From assembly GCF_004118325.1 (NCBI RefSeq), contig NZ_RDFA01000002.1, positions 191,001 through 255,000 on the forward strand: 64,000 bases of DNA, read 5' to 3'. The notes beneath the pieces are model-generated. The model saw only the letters and a program-made list of their open reading frames with translations, ran no database searches and was not told where the DNA came from. The translations under genes were made by a program, and so were the position numbers. Shown piece by piece: positions 23,239 through 32,890 of this stretch (its first letter is position 1; each line of letters starts with the position of its first letter). The DNA comes from Halorientalis pallida. Its GTDB lineage: Archaea; Halobacteriota; Halobacteria; Halobacteriales; Haloarculaceae.

Positions 23239-25353
23239 TCAGTCTAGCGGGGCGCGCACGGGCGCGTCGGCGTCGGTCTCCGGGACCGGCCGGAGGCGGA
23301 CCGCACACTGCTTGAAGTTCGGTTCGTCCGACCGCGGGTCGGTCGCCGGCACGGTGAGGGCGTTGGTCGCCGGGTGGTGGATCGGGATCCAGACCAGTCC
23401 CTCGGGGACGGCCGGGTCCGGGTCGACCCGTGCGGTGATCGTCCCCCGCCGCGTCTCCAGTCGGACCGCGGGGTCGTCGTCGCTCTCGGTGGAGTCGGGG
23501 AGTTCGTTCGCGACCGTCACGGGATCGATCCGCGCCGTGACCGGGTCCGGATCGTCGACCGAGCGCGACCGGACACCGGTGTTGTACCCGTCGGCCTCGC
23601 GAGCGGTCGTCAGCGTGAGGGGGTACGCCTCGTCGGTCGGCTCCGGGAGCGGATCGGGCTCGGGCGGGGCCGAGAAGTTCGCCGTGTCGTCGGGGGTGGC
23701 AAAGCGCCAGCGCTCCCCGTCGTCGGTCGACTCGTGATACCGGTAGCCGCCCTCGGCGTCGGATTCGGGGGCCGGCCAGCGGACCCCGAGTTCGTGATCG
23801 AGTCGCTCGTAGGCGATGCCCGAACAGTCCGCCTTCGTGCCCGCGGTCAGGGCGGCGAACTCGTCGAACATCGCGGACGGGTCGACCGGCGGTTCGGGCA
23901 ACAGGCCGGGGACGACCTCGTCGGCGACGGCCGCGATGATGTCGATGTCCTGCTGGACCGTCGGCGGCGTGTCCGAGGCCGGCCGGACCCGCGAGACGGT
24001 CCGCTCCATGTTCACGACGGTGCCCTCCGACTCTCCCCAGGTGGCGGCCGGCAGGACGACGTCGGCGAGTTCGGTCGTCTCCGTCCGGAAGCTGTCCTGC
24101 ACGACGAGGAAGGTGTCGTCGAGTCGCTCCGCGACCGCCGTCGCGTCGGGCATCCCGGCGACGGGGTTGGTCGCCACCGCGTAGACCGCCTCGACGGGGC
24201 CGTCGTCGATGGCGTCGATGGTCCCAACCGGTCCGGGACCAACGTCGTCGGGCAGTCGGCCGACGGGGACGCCCCACTCGTCGGCGATCTCGGTGCGGTG
24301 GCTCGGGTCGTCGAAGGGACGCTGGCCGGGCCAGGAGCCCTTACAGGAGACCACGCGGGCCCCCATCGAGTTGGCCTGGCCGGTCAGCGAGAACGGGCCG
24401 CTCCCGGATCGGAGGTTACCGGAGGCGAGACACAGGTCGATCAACGCCCGTGCGGCGTCGGTACCCCGGACGCTCTGGTTGATCCCCATGCCCCAGTAGA
24501 TCAGCGTCCGGTCCTCGAGGGCTGCGGCGAGGTCGGCGACCGTCCCGCGCGTGACGCCCGCGTCGGTTGCCGCCGCCGCGGGATCGGGCAGGTCCGCGAC
24601 CAGGTCGTCGAACCCGGTCGTCGCCTCGTCGACGAACTCGCGGTCGACGGCGCCGCGATCGACGATCTCGGCCAGCACTGCCCGGGCCAGTGACAGATCC
24701 TCGCCGGGGTCGAGCTGGACGTGCTCGTCGGCCGCGGTCGCGGTGTCGGTCGCGACGGGGTCGACGACGAGCAGCCGGCTGTCGTCCTCGCCGGCGCTCT
24801 CGCGGATCCACCGGAACATGACGGGGTGGGCGACCGCCGGGTTGGCACCCCAGACGACGTGGCTCTCGGCCTCGGGGATGTCGTCGTAGGTACACGGCGG
24901 CGCGTCGCTCCCGAACGCCTCGTAGTAGGCCGTGACGGCGCTGGCCATGCACAGCGTCGTGTTGGCGTCGTAGTACCGCGTCCCGAAGCCACCGCGAGCC
25001 AGTTTGCCGAGGGCGTAGGCCGCCTCGTTGGTCTGCTGGCCGCTGCCCAGCACTGCCACGGCGTCCCGGTCACGGGACAGCGCCGCGTCGAACCGCTCGG
25101 CGACGCGTTCCAGCGCGTTCGGCCACGACGTCTCGACGAGTTCCCCGCCCTTGCGGACGAGCGGTTGCGAGAGCCACTCGCCGTCGGGGTCGCCGCTCTC
25201 CTGGATGCCGCGCTGGCAGGCCAGCCCCTGGTTGACCGGGTGTTGCCCGTCGCCGCGCACGACGTCGACCCCGTATCCCTCCTCGACTCCGAGCTGTTTG
25301 TGTCCACAGCCGACGGCACACCGCATGCACGTTGTCGGGACCCACTCACTCAT
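23239..25353 (-). CDS. nasA: assimilatory nitrate reductase catalytic subunit
   Basis: The 704-residue product belongs to the DMSO-reductase molybdopterin family. A 4Fe-4S cluster is bound by C9, C12, C16 and C46 (TTCMRCAVGC, then QGLACQRG), and C135 in NTTLCMASAV is the likely molybdenum ligand of NapA/NasA-type enzymes. WGMGINQSVRG and the C-terminal molybdopterin-binding barrel (IPIHHPATNALT, FKQCAVRLRPV) complete it. No Tat signal is present, so it acts in the cytoplasm, as expected for nitrate assimilation with ferredoxin as donor. Nitrite reductase and nitrate transporter genes are not visible in the adjacent sequence. The ATG at 25353 starts just before the cysteine motif; a 20-residue basic extension is rejected. 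Confidence 0.9.
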   Translation of the reverse strand: MSEWVPTTCMRCAVGCGHKQLGVEEGYGVDVVRGDGQHPVNQGLACQRGIQESGDPDGEWLSQPLVRKGGELVETSWPNALERVAERFDAALSRDRDAVAVLGSGQQTNEAAYALGKLARGGFGTRYYDANTTLCMASAVTAYYEAFGSDAPPCTYDDIPEAESHVVWGANPAVAHPVMFRWIRESAGEDDSRLLVVDPVATDTATAADEHVQLDPGEDLSLARAVLAEIVDRGAVDREFVDEATTGFDDLVADLPDPAAAATDAGVTRGTVADLAAALEDRTLIYWGMGINQSVRGTDAARALIDLCLASGNLRSGSGPFSLTGQANSMGARVVSCKGSWPGQRPFDDPSHRTEIADEWGVPVGRLPDDVGPGPVGTIDAIDDGPVEAVYAVATNPVAGMPDATAVAERLDDTFLVVQDSFRTETTELADVVLPAATWGESEGTVVNMERTVSRVRPASDTPPTVQQDIDIIAAVADEVVPGLLPEPPVDPSAMFDEFAALTAGTKADCSGIAYERLDHELGVRWPAPESDAEGGYRYHESTDDGERWRFATPDDTANFSAPPEPDPLPEPTDEAYPLTLTTAREADGYNTGVRSRSVDDPDPVTARIDPVTVANELPDSTESDDDPAVRLETRRGTITARVDPDPAVPEGLVWIPIHHPATNALTVPATDPRSDEPNFKQCAVRLRPVPETDADAPVRAPLD

Positions 25354-25696
25354 GCGTCGGACTCGTCGAGAACGGCGAACCAGCCGAGAGAAGTGAACAC
25401 TCGTTTCCGACACGACGGATAGTTTGATGGTTCGTCGTCATTTCTGCGTGTTTAGTTGCTCCATCTCCATTGGTAAAACGCTGTCCAAAACACACACGAC
25501 ACTTCCAGCCGGAATAGTGGACGATAGAGTTATTTTTCGGCAGTGAACCGTCCGTTCGAGACGATACTGGACGAACAGTGTGGTGGTTTTTATTGCCGGT
25601 TCACGGAGATGGGGGAGTCGTGGCGGGCGGGTCGCGCGGACCCGTGTCCGGCGCAAGTGAGTCAGGTCTTTGGTGTGGGCGGGCCAAGACCGGGAC
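25354..25696. other. divergent promoter region between nasA and hemL
   Basis: No gene is seen in these 343 bp. The stretch 25420-25560 is AT-richer than its surroundings (GATAGTTTGATGG, GATAGAGTTATTTTTCGG) and must contain the promoters of leftward nasA and rightward hemL. GGTGGTTTTTATTGCC near 25578-25593 is a candidate TATA for hemL with a leader of about 80 nt. No convincing operator palindrome stands out. Confidence 0.4.
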
Positions 25697-27037
<1,341 letters not shown>

Positions 27038-27058
27038 CGGAGAGGGCGCGAGCGACCC

Positions 27059-27667
27059 TCAGCTCCGCTCGACCGTCACGGCCGGGTCGTTGGGGTGCGC
27101 GAGCGTCACGAGGTTGTAGACCGGGGAGCGTTTCGGGTACTCGCGGATCCGTTCGACGTCCTCGTCGCTGAGGTCCGAGCCGGTGACCTCGACCTCGATG
27201 ATCGGCTCGTCGAACATCTCGTCGGCCCGGTCGGTGTCGTGGATACCGAAGAGGACACGGAGGTCGGTCGGTGCCCTGACCCGGGTCCGGACGTCCCCGA
27301 CGTCGATTCCCTCGCGGACGGCGTTGAACGCGATGGTCCCGTTGATGCAGGCCGTCAGGCCGGCGAGCGCGCCCTCGATGGCCTCGTATCGTTCTTCGAG
27401 GTCGGTAAAGCCCAGACTCTCTTCGAGCTCCTCGGGGAGCCCGAAGTGGAGGGTGTGGTCCCGATCCGCGCCCATCTCATCACCGCCCAGCGACCACTCG
27501 TCGATGGTCGCCGTCGTGCGGTTGACGGTGTCCTCGGCGACGCCGGTGGCACGGAACTCGATGCGGCCGTCGTCGGGGTTCGCTTCGAGCCAGTCGACGA
27601 ATTCGAGGTGGTCGCCGACGTGGACGCCGTGCTGTACTGTCTCTGTCTGTGGGTCTTCGGAAGCCAT
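27059..27667 (-). CDS. OsmC family protein
   Basis: The 202-residue product fits OsmC/Ohr proteins, which reduce organic hydroperoxides. The central helix GALAGLTACINGTIAFNA carries the conserved cysteine, and a later segment EVEVTGSDLSDEDVERI followed by KRSPVYNLV occupies the place of the second cysteine, which appears to be replaced. With only one of the two redox cysteines, classical peroxidase activity may be lost or altered, as in several OsmC subfamilies. It converges on hemL with 21 bp between stops and stands alone. Confidence 0.85.
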   Translation of the reverse strand: MASEDPQTETVQHGVHVGDHLEFVDWLEANPDDGRIEFRATGVAEDTVNRTTATIDEWSLGGDEMGADRDHTLHFGLPEELEESLGFTDLEERYEAIEGALAGLTACINGTIAFNAVREGIDVGDVRTRVRAPTDLRVLFGIHDTDRADEMFDEPIIEVEVTGSDLSDEDVERIREYPKRSPVYNLVTLAHPNDPAVTVERS

Positions 27668-27844
27668 ACCGGACACCAGTGGGTGCTGGGTCATCGAGGT
27701 ACTTTGTTATGAACCGGGGTCGAACGGAGAAGGGAGCCTTACCCGCTTGTAAGGGCGACTTGTCGTCGACGACCGGGTTGACGAGGGGGAGGGGGCCGAC
27801 GACCAGTCGGTAGTCTTTCGACCGGGGCGGTTCGAGAGTTGAAC

Positions 27845-28648
27845 ATGAGCGACGCGGACATCAGTCTCGACGAGAAACGCGTCTACGGCGAGAAGACCGG
27901 CACGACGGAACTGTACGTCGCCGCCGACCTCGGTGTGACCGTCGTCGCCGTCTCGGCGGACATCGTCGGCGAGTTCTCGCTGGCCCACCGCTGTACCGCC
28001 CGGGACGTGGCCGCCGGGCCCGACTCCCTGGCCGTCGCCACCGACGAGGACGTGCTGGTGAGCGCCGACGGCGGCTACGCTGGGACTGGGTTCGGCCCCG
28101 CCGTTGCCGTAGGGTTCGACGGCGACGACCTGCTCGCGGCCGGCCCCGACGGCACGGTGGCTCGCCGGGAGAGCGGTGGCGACGAGTGGACGGCACTCGG
28201 CACGGTCGAGGACGTTCGCGCCATCGACGGTGACCTGCTTGCCACCGCGGCGGGCGTCTACCGCGTCGGCGACGGCCTGAATCACGTCGGACTCGCCGAC
28301 GCCCGGGACGTGGCGACGGGCGGGACGCCCCTGGCCGCGACCGACGACGGCCTCTACTACCTCGGCCCGGGCTGGGCGACGGGGATGGACGGTGCGTTCG
28401 TCGCAGTCGCCAGCAGTCCCGAGCGGGGCCACGCGGCGACCGCCGACGCGCTCTACGCAGGCGACGGCGAGGACTGGGACGCGTGTGACCTGCCGACCGA
28501 GGAGTCGGTCGTGGCGGTGACCCACGGCACGGGGACCTACGCCGTGACGGGACAGGGCACCGTCCTCGTGAACGCGGGCGACGGCTGGCGCTCACGGGCA
28601 CTCGGACTGCCCGGCGTGCGCGGGCTCGCCGTCGCCCCCGAGTCGTGA
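27845..28648 (+). CDS. HVO_0234-like beta-propeller protein
   Basis: The 267-residue product begins DADISLDEKRVYGEKTGTTE, a start I recognise from the haloarchaeal HVO_0234 family. It consists of about six short beta-blade repeats (TELYVAADLGVTVVAVSADI, VLVSADGGYAGTGF, GLYYLGPGW) with no catalytic residues and no signal peptide, so it should be a cytosolic propeller of unknown role. The ATG at 27845 is preferred to a TTG two codons upstream. It ends one base before the convergent SMR gene's stop. Confidence 0.78.
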   Translation: MSDADISLDEKRVYGEKTGTTELYVAADLGVTVVAVSADIVGEFSLAHRCTARDVAAGPDSLAVATDEDVLVSADGGYAGTGFGPAVAVGFDGDDLLAAGPDGTVARRESGGDEWTALGTVEDVRAIDGDLLATAAGVYRVGDGLNHVGLADARDVATGGTPLAATDDGLYYLGPGWATGMDGAFVAVASSPERGHAATADALYAGDGEDWDACDLPTEESVVAVTHGTGTYAVTGQGTVLVNAGDGWRSRALGLPGVRGLAVAPES

Positions 28649-28981
28649 TCAGTGGGCGGACATGCCCGAGACGACGTTGAGGAGGACGACGCCGAGGAGG
28701 ATACAGGCGATGCCGGCCACCCCTGCGGGGTCGACCCGTTCGCCGAAGGCGACGACGCCGACGGCCGCGATGCCGACGATGCCCAGCGCGGCCCACGTGG
28801 CGTAGACCAGCCCGACGGGGAGTTCTTCGAGCACGAGCGAGAGCAGGACGAACGCCGCGCCGTAGCCGACGACGACGCCGACGCTGGGGAGGGGGTTCGA
28901 GAACCCGTCGGAGAGTTTCAGCGACACGGTGGCGACCAGTTCCGAGGCGATCGCGGCGGCGAGGAGGGCGTAGGGGTTCAC
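28649..28981 (-). CDS. SMR family multidrug/guanidinium transporter
   Basis: The 110-residue product has four membrane helices and the small multidrug resistance signature: the essential membrane glutamate E14 in AAAIASELVATVSLK, GFSNPLPSVG, and YATWAALGIVG in helix 3. Such proteins act as dimers exchanging protons for cationic drugs, quaternary amines or guanidinium. It is a single-gene unit here, whereas many SMR genes come in pairs, so a homodimer is likely. The exact substrate cannot be told from sequence. Confidence 0.92.
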   Translation of the reverse strand: MNPYALLAAAIASELVATVSLKLSDGFSNPLPSVGVVVGYGAAFVLLSLVLEELPVGLVYATWAALGIVGIAAVGVVAFGERVDPAGVAGIACILLGVVLLNVVSGMSAH

Positions 28982-29097
28982 GCGCGAGCGTACAGATCAG
29001 TGTCACTAAGCGGTTACGTTCCGGCCGACCGGGGTGTCACGGAGCGGCGACGAAACAAAAAGATGGGTTTTAGAGTCGCCGTGGCGAGGACTCGACT

Positions 29098-29946
29098 ATG
29101 ATAGTCAGTGGGTCCAGTTCCCAGTCGCTGGCCGCGGCGGTGGCCGCGGCGACCGACACGGACCTCGCGCCCGTCTCCTTCGAGCGGTTCCCCGACGGGG
29201 AACTCATGGCACAGGTCCCGTACTTCGACGCGGACGAGGCCGTGATCGTCGCCGCCACGGATACGAGCGACGCACACGTCGAGGTGCTCCAGTTGCAAGA
29301 CGCCGTCCGCGAGGCCGGCGCCGACCACGTCACGACCGTGATTCCATACATGGGCTACGCCCGCCAGGACGCGGCCTTCGAGCCGGGTCAGCCCGTGTCC
29401 GCCCGCGCGATGGCCCGCGCGCTGAGCCCGGGCACCGACCGCGTGCTGACCGTCAACCCTCACGAGCCCGCGATCACCGATCACTTCGACGTGCCGGCCG
29501 AGACCGTCGACGCCGCAGCCCAGTTGGCCGATCCGCTGCCCACGGACCTCACCGAGCCAGTCTTCCTCTCGCCCGACGAGGGAGCCATCGACATCGCCGA
29601 GACGGTGCAGGAAGCCTACGGTCGCGGCCGCGTCGACTACTTCGAGAAGACCCGGCTCTCGGGGTCGGAGGTCGAGATCGAGCCCCGCGACGCCGACGTT
29701 GACGGTCGGGACGTGGTGTTGGCCGACGACATCGTCGCCACCGGGTCGACGATGGCCGAATCGGTCGCCGCGCTGGACGACATGGGTGCCGCCCGGGTGT
29801 ACGTGACCTGCGTCCACCCGATGCTGGCCGCCGACGCGACGACGAAACTCGCCCGTGCCGGCGTCGAGGCCATCTACGGCACCGATACGCTGGAACGGGC
29901 CGCGAGTACCGTCAGTGCCGCGCCCGCCATCGTGGACGCGCTCTGA
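29098..29946 (+). CDS. prs: ribose-phosphate diphosphokinase
   Basis: The 282-residue product is a short archaeal PRPP synthetase. N-terminal half: FERFPDGELMAQVPY, then IPYMGYARQDAAFEPGQPVS, the ATP-binding region. C-terminal half: the PRPP loop VVLADDIVATGSTMAESV and a C-terminal GTDTL region. It makes phosphoribosyl pyrophosphate from ribose 5-phosphate and ATP for nucleotide, histidine and tryptophan synthesis. GGTTTTAGAG about 30 bp before the ATG is a plausible TATA site, supporting its own promoter, divergent from the SMR gene. Confidence 0.95.
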   Translation: MIVSGSSSQSLAAAVAAATDTDLAPVSFERFPDGELMAQVPYFDADEAVIVAATDTSDAHVEVLQLQDAVREAGADHVTTVIPYMGYARQDAAFEPGQPVSARAMARALSPGTDRVLTVNPHEPAITDHFDVPAETVDAAAQLADPLPTDLTEPVFLSPDEGAIDIAETVQEAYGRGRVDYFEKTRLSGSEVEIEPRDADVDGRDVVLADDIVATGSTMAESVAALDDMGAARVYVTCVHPMLAADATTKLARAGVEAIYGTDTLERAASTVSAAPAIVDAL

Positions 29947-29975
29947 GCGGCCGATAGGAAAGAGAGACCGCGCCC

Positions 29976-30941
29976 CTACGATTTGAAGTCGCTCGCGACG
30001 GTCGCCATGCAGCCCTCGTCGGGCTTGTAGTACTGGAGGTGGTTACTCACGTCCCAGGAGACGTTCGTGTCGTCGTAGTTGTCGGGTGCCCAGCCGCCGA
30101 TCCCCTCCTGGCCCAGGGCCTCCTCGACCTCGCGGGTCTCGTAGACCAGATCGAGGACGTCGTCGTACCAGCTGAAGTAGTTCGTGAGTTCGCCGGTCGC
30201 GTACTCGATCGGTCCGTAGTACTCGTTGGCCCAGGACGGCGATTCGTCGGGGATCGCCGCCCCCAGCAGGGCCACCTCGTCGATGGCGTTTTCCGCGCCG
30301 TGGTCCGCAGTGAGACGCACGAGCGTCTCGCCGATCACCCGCGCACCGAGGGAGTGTGCGACGATCCGTACCGGTTCGCCGTTTCCGACCGGCGTCGACT
30401 CGTCGTTCCAGTCCACGACGAACTGGGCGAGTTTCTCCCCGTTGGCGCGGGCGATGTCCTTCGCGTCCGCCCACCCGAGGTCGAGGCTGCGACCCTCGTC
30501 GGCGTCCCAGGAGAACGCGGTGACGAACTCGTCGTACCCGTTCTGTTGGAGGGCCAGGTCCGTCTCGTAGCCCGCGTTGACACCCTGGGGAAGGAGGATA
30601 GCGTCCTTGTCGGCGTTGAGGAAGCCGTGAACCCAGATCACGAGTTCGTCGCCCGGCGTGTACCCCCAGGACTCGTCGGCGTCCCAGTCGCCTTCGATCT
30701 GATAGCTCGTCGGCGTCTCGCCGTTGATCAGATCGGCGTCGCTGTCGAAGTGATCCCGTGTCGAGACGATCGGATACCCGTCCGGTGCCTGTGTCTGTCC
30801 GTAGGACAGCGCCGCCGCCTGTCCGCTGGCACCGACGAGTCCGGCCCCCGCCACCGTCGCAGTCGTGGCCGCCTCGAGAAACGACCGTCGCGTGCTCTCT
30901 CTGCCCTGTGCGTCGTCAACAGGCTCCCGATCCCGTGACAT
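29976..30941 (-). CDS. Tat-exported alpha/beta hydrolase
   Basis: The 321-residue product has a twin-arginine signal, STRRSFLEAATTATVAGAG, with cleavage near ASGQAAA, so it is exported folded. The mature part has an alpha/beta hydrolase core: ELVIWVHGFLNADK (oxyanion region), the nucleophile elbow AHSLGA with Ser197, and candidate acid and histidine residues later (NHLQYYKPDEG). Lipase-like esterase action outside the cell is likely, but the substrate is unknown. The ATG at 30941 is preferred over an upstream GTG at 30989. A TATA-like AGTATATAAAC lies about 65 bp upstream. Confidence 0.87.
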   Translation of the reverse strand: MSRDREPVDDAQGRESTRRSFLEAATTATVAGAGLVGASGQAAALSYGQTQAPDGYPIVSTRDHFDSDADLINGETPTSYQIEGDWDADESWGYTPGDELVIWVHGFLNADKDAILLPQGVNAGYETDLALQQNGYDEFVTAFSWDADEGRSLDLGWADAKDIARANGEKLAQFVVDWNDESTPVGNGEPVRIVAHSLGARVIGETLVRLTADHGAENAIDEVALLGAAIPDESPSWANEYYGPIEYATGELTNYFSWYDDVLDLVYETREVEEALGQEGIGGWAPDNYDDTNVSWDVSNHLQYYKPDEGCMATVASDFKS

Positions 30942-31433
30942 AATGCGACTGTCACGGGCGAGGGGATCGATATGTAAGTACCGCCCCACAAGGACAGCTG
31001 TTTATATACTGCCCGTCGCAGTATTTACCATCGTTAATTATTTTACGCCGAATTAGAATGCAATAAGTATATTTTAGATTCTGCCTAACTTAGTTAAGCT
31101 CAGCCCGGTGTCGCGACCACTCGGTCTGGAAAACTGATAAAGAAACGACGGGGTTGTTCGGCCGTGTGAGCGTGTGAGATACACGCCCAGCACTCGGCAC
31201 TCGTACCAGAATTCGTATCATTAGCTGCCGGTTGCGGTCGTTTTTTCTGCCTCTTGGCACCGCTCGGCGGGCCGCGTCAGCACGGCGAGTGGACGCCGCA
31301 ATCTGGGGCGCGCGGGCCTCGCGGCCGTTTCCGCCACTCCGACTGGAACGGGCCGTAAGTAGCGAGGCCCGGCTTCACTCACCGACGTACCTCTAACTAT
31401 TAAGCCATGTCAGTCTGACTCACAGGTAGGAAC
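30942..31433. other. gene-free region with AT-rich core
   Basis: Among 492 bp with no credible ORF, 30995-31095 is strikingly AT-rich (TTTATATACTG, TTAATTATTTTACG, AAGTATATTTTAG) and contains the promoter of the leftward hydrolase. The remaining part is GC-rich and structured; its strongest hairpin is listed separately. TCTAACTATTAAGCC at about 31391-31405 is a TATA candidate for the histidine kinase to the right and, on the other strand, for leftward transcription. Confidence 0.45.
31313..31371. ncRNA. strong two-helix hairpin, candidate small RNA
   Basis: A perfect 10-bp outer stem CGGGCCTCGC/GCGAGGCCCG (31313-31322 and 31362-31371) encloses a second stem GGCCGTTTCC/GGAACGGGCC (31323-31332 and 31345-31354) with small bulges and a 12-nt loop. 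It lies in a long gene-free region. A minus-strand TATA-like CTTAATAG sits about 25-30 bp before its leftward 5' edge. I do not match it to SRP RNA, RNase P RNA or a known riboswitch, so it is only a candidate. Confidence 0.3.
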
Positions 31434-32837
31434 GTGACTGTGCCGGATGCCGTCGACGGGGCCTCTCCCTGGCAACAGCGACTGCTGGCACGCGACCTCG
31501 TCGGCGTCTGTATCGTCCAGGACGGGGCCGTCGTCCACGCGAACGAGGCCCTGGGCGACCTGCTCGGCGTCCCGGCGGCCGACCTGTCCGGGCAGTCGTT
31601 CCTGTCGTTCGTCGACGAGGCGGATCGGGAGCGCGTCGAGACGGCGCTCGCGGCGGGTTGCGCGACGCCCGACGAGCGACGGGAGTACACCTGCACGATG
31701 GTCCGTGCCGGCGGCACCGAGCGCGCAGTCGAGCTCCACGGCACGACGGTCAGGTACGAGGGAGCCCCGGCGGCGATGGAGGTCGTCCTCGGACGGATCG
31801 ACCGGGAGACGGACACGGAGAGTCTCTATCGTGCGATCGTCGAGAGCAGCCGCGACATCGCCTACGTCTACGGACCGGACGGCCGCACCGAGCTCGTCAA
31901 CCAGCGCGTCACGGAGTTCACCGGTATCCCGGTCGCGGCGCTAGAGGGCACCTACCTGCTGGATTTCGCGTCGGTCGTCGACGCCGAGACGTTCGCCCGC
32001 TACGCCGACGCGGTCGAGGCCATCCTCACCGGCGACCGCACGGACGCAGCCGTCGAGATGGAGTCCGAGATCGGCTCCCGGACCGTCACCGGCGAACACA
32101 GGCTCACGCCGCTGGAACGCGACGGGCAGGTCGAGGGCGTCGTCGGCATCGCCCGCGACGTGACCAAGCGCAAGGAACGGGAACGCCAGCTCTCGGAGCT
32201 CAAACAGGTCCTCACCAGAGTGATGCGCCACAACCTCCGCAACGACATCAACGTCATCCGGGCCTGTGCCGAGTTGCTCGCCGATTCGGACGACGAGGAA
32301 GTCCGCGATCTGTCCGAGCGCATCGTCGAGAAGTGCAACTCGCTCACCGACACCAGTCAGAAGGCCACCCGCATCGAACGGGCCATCCTTCGCAACGGTG
32401 ACGTGACCGAGACCGACGTGGGTGACCTCGTCACCGAGATCGCCGCCCGGGCCGACCGGAACCACCCCGACGCGACCGTCGAGCGACGGGGCCCCGCGTC
32501 CGTCACGGCCCAGGCTCACGACGACGTCGACCTGGCCATCCAGAACCTCGTCGAGAACGCCGTCAAACACAACGACGGCCCCGACCCGTGGGTCGGGATC
32601 GACGTCGAACGCGACGCCAGGACGGTCACGGTCCGCGTGGCCGACGACGGCCCCGGCATCGCCCCCGAAGAGGTCGCTATCCTCGAACGACGGGAGGAAA
32701 CCGCCCTCGAACACGGCAGCGGGGCCGGCCTGTGGCTGGCGGCGACCGTCGCCAACGCGTCCGGCGGCGGCATCACCGTCGACCGGACAGACCGGGGAAC
32801 CGAAGCCATCCTTCGACTGCCGACCGGCAAGGACTGA
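31434..32837 (+). CDS. PAS-domain sensor histidine kinase
   Basis: The 467-residue product has two PAS domains (about 15-115 and 125-240, IVESSRDIAYVYGPDGRTEL) and a HisKA/HATPase core. The phospho-acceptor is H266 in VMRHNLRNDINVI; the N box is NLVENAVKHND, G1 VADDGPGIAP and G2 HGSGAGLWLA. There is no membrane segment, so it senses a cytoplasmic signal. The GTG start follows a TATA-like site by about 30 bp. No response regulator is adjacent, which is common for haloarchaeal kinases. Confidence 0.92.
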   Translation: MTVPDAVDGASPWQQRLLARDLVGVCIVQDGAVVHANEALGDLLGVPAADLSGQSFLSFVDEADRERVETALAAGCATPDERREYTCTMVRAGGTERAVELHGTTVRYEGAPAAMEVVLGRIDRETDTESLYRAIVESSRDIAYVYGPDGRTELVNQRVTEFTGIPVAALEGTYLLDFASVVDAETFARYADAVEAILTGDRTDAAVEMESEIGSRTVTGEHRLTPLERDGQVEGVVGIARDVTKRKERERQLSELKQVLTRVMRHNLRNDINVIRACAELLADSDDEEVRDLSERIVEKCNSLTDTSQKATRIERAILRNGDVTETDVGDLVTEIAARADRNHPDATVERRGPASVTAQAHDDVDLAIQNLVENAVKHNDGPDPWVGIDVERDARTVTVRVADDGPGIAPEEVAILERREETALEHGSGAGLWLAATVANASGGGITVDRTDRGTEAILRLPTGKD

Positions 32838-32890
32838 CCGCCTTCGTCATCGCCGGGTGGCCTCGCTCCGCTCGACTCCGGCGTGATAGG

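Noticed and set aside
31085-31430. SRP RNA or RNase P RNA in the long gap
   Set aside because: The conserved helix 8 tetraloop region of SRP RNA and the conserved core blocks of RNase P RNA are not seen on either strand.
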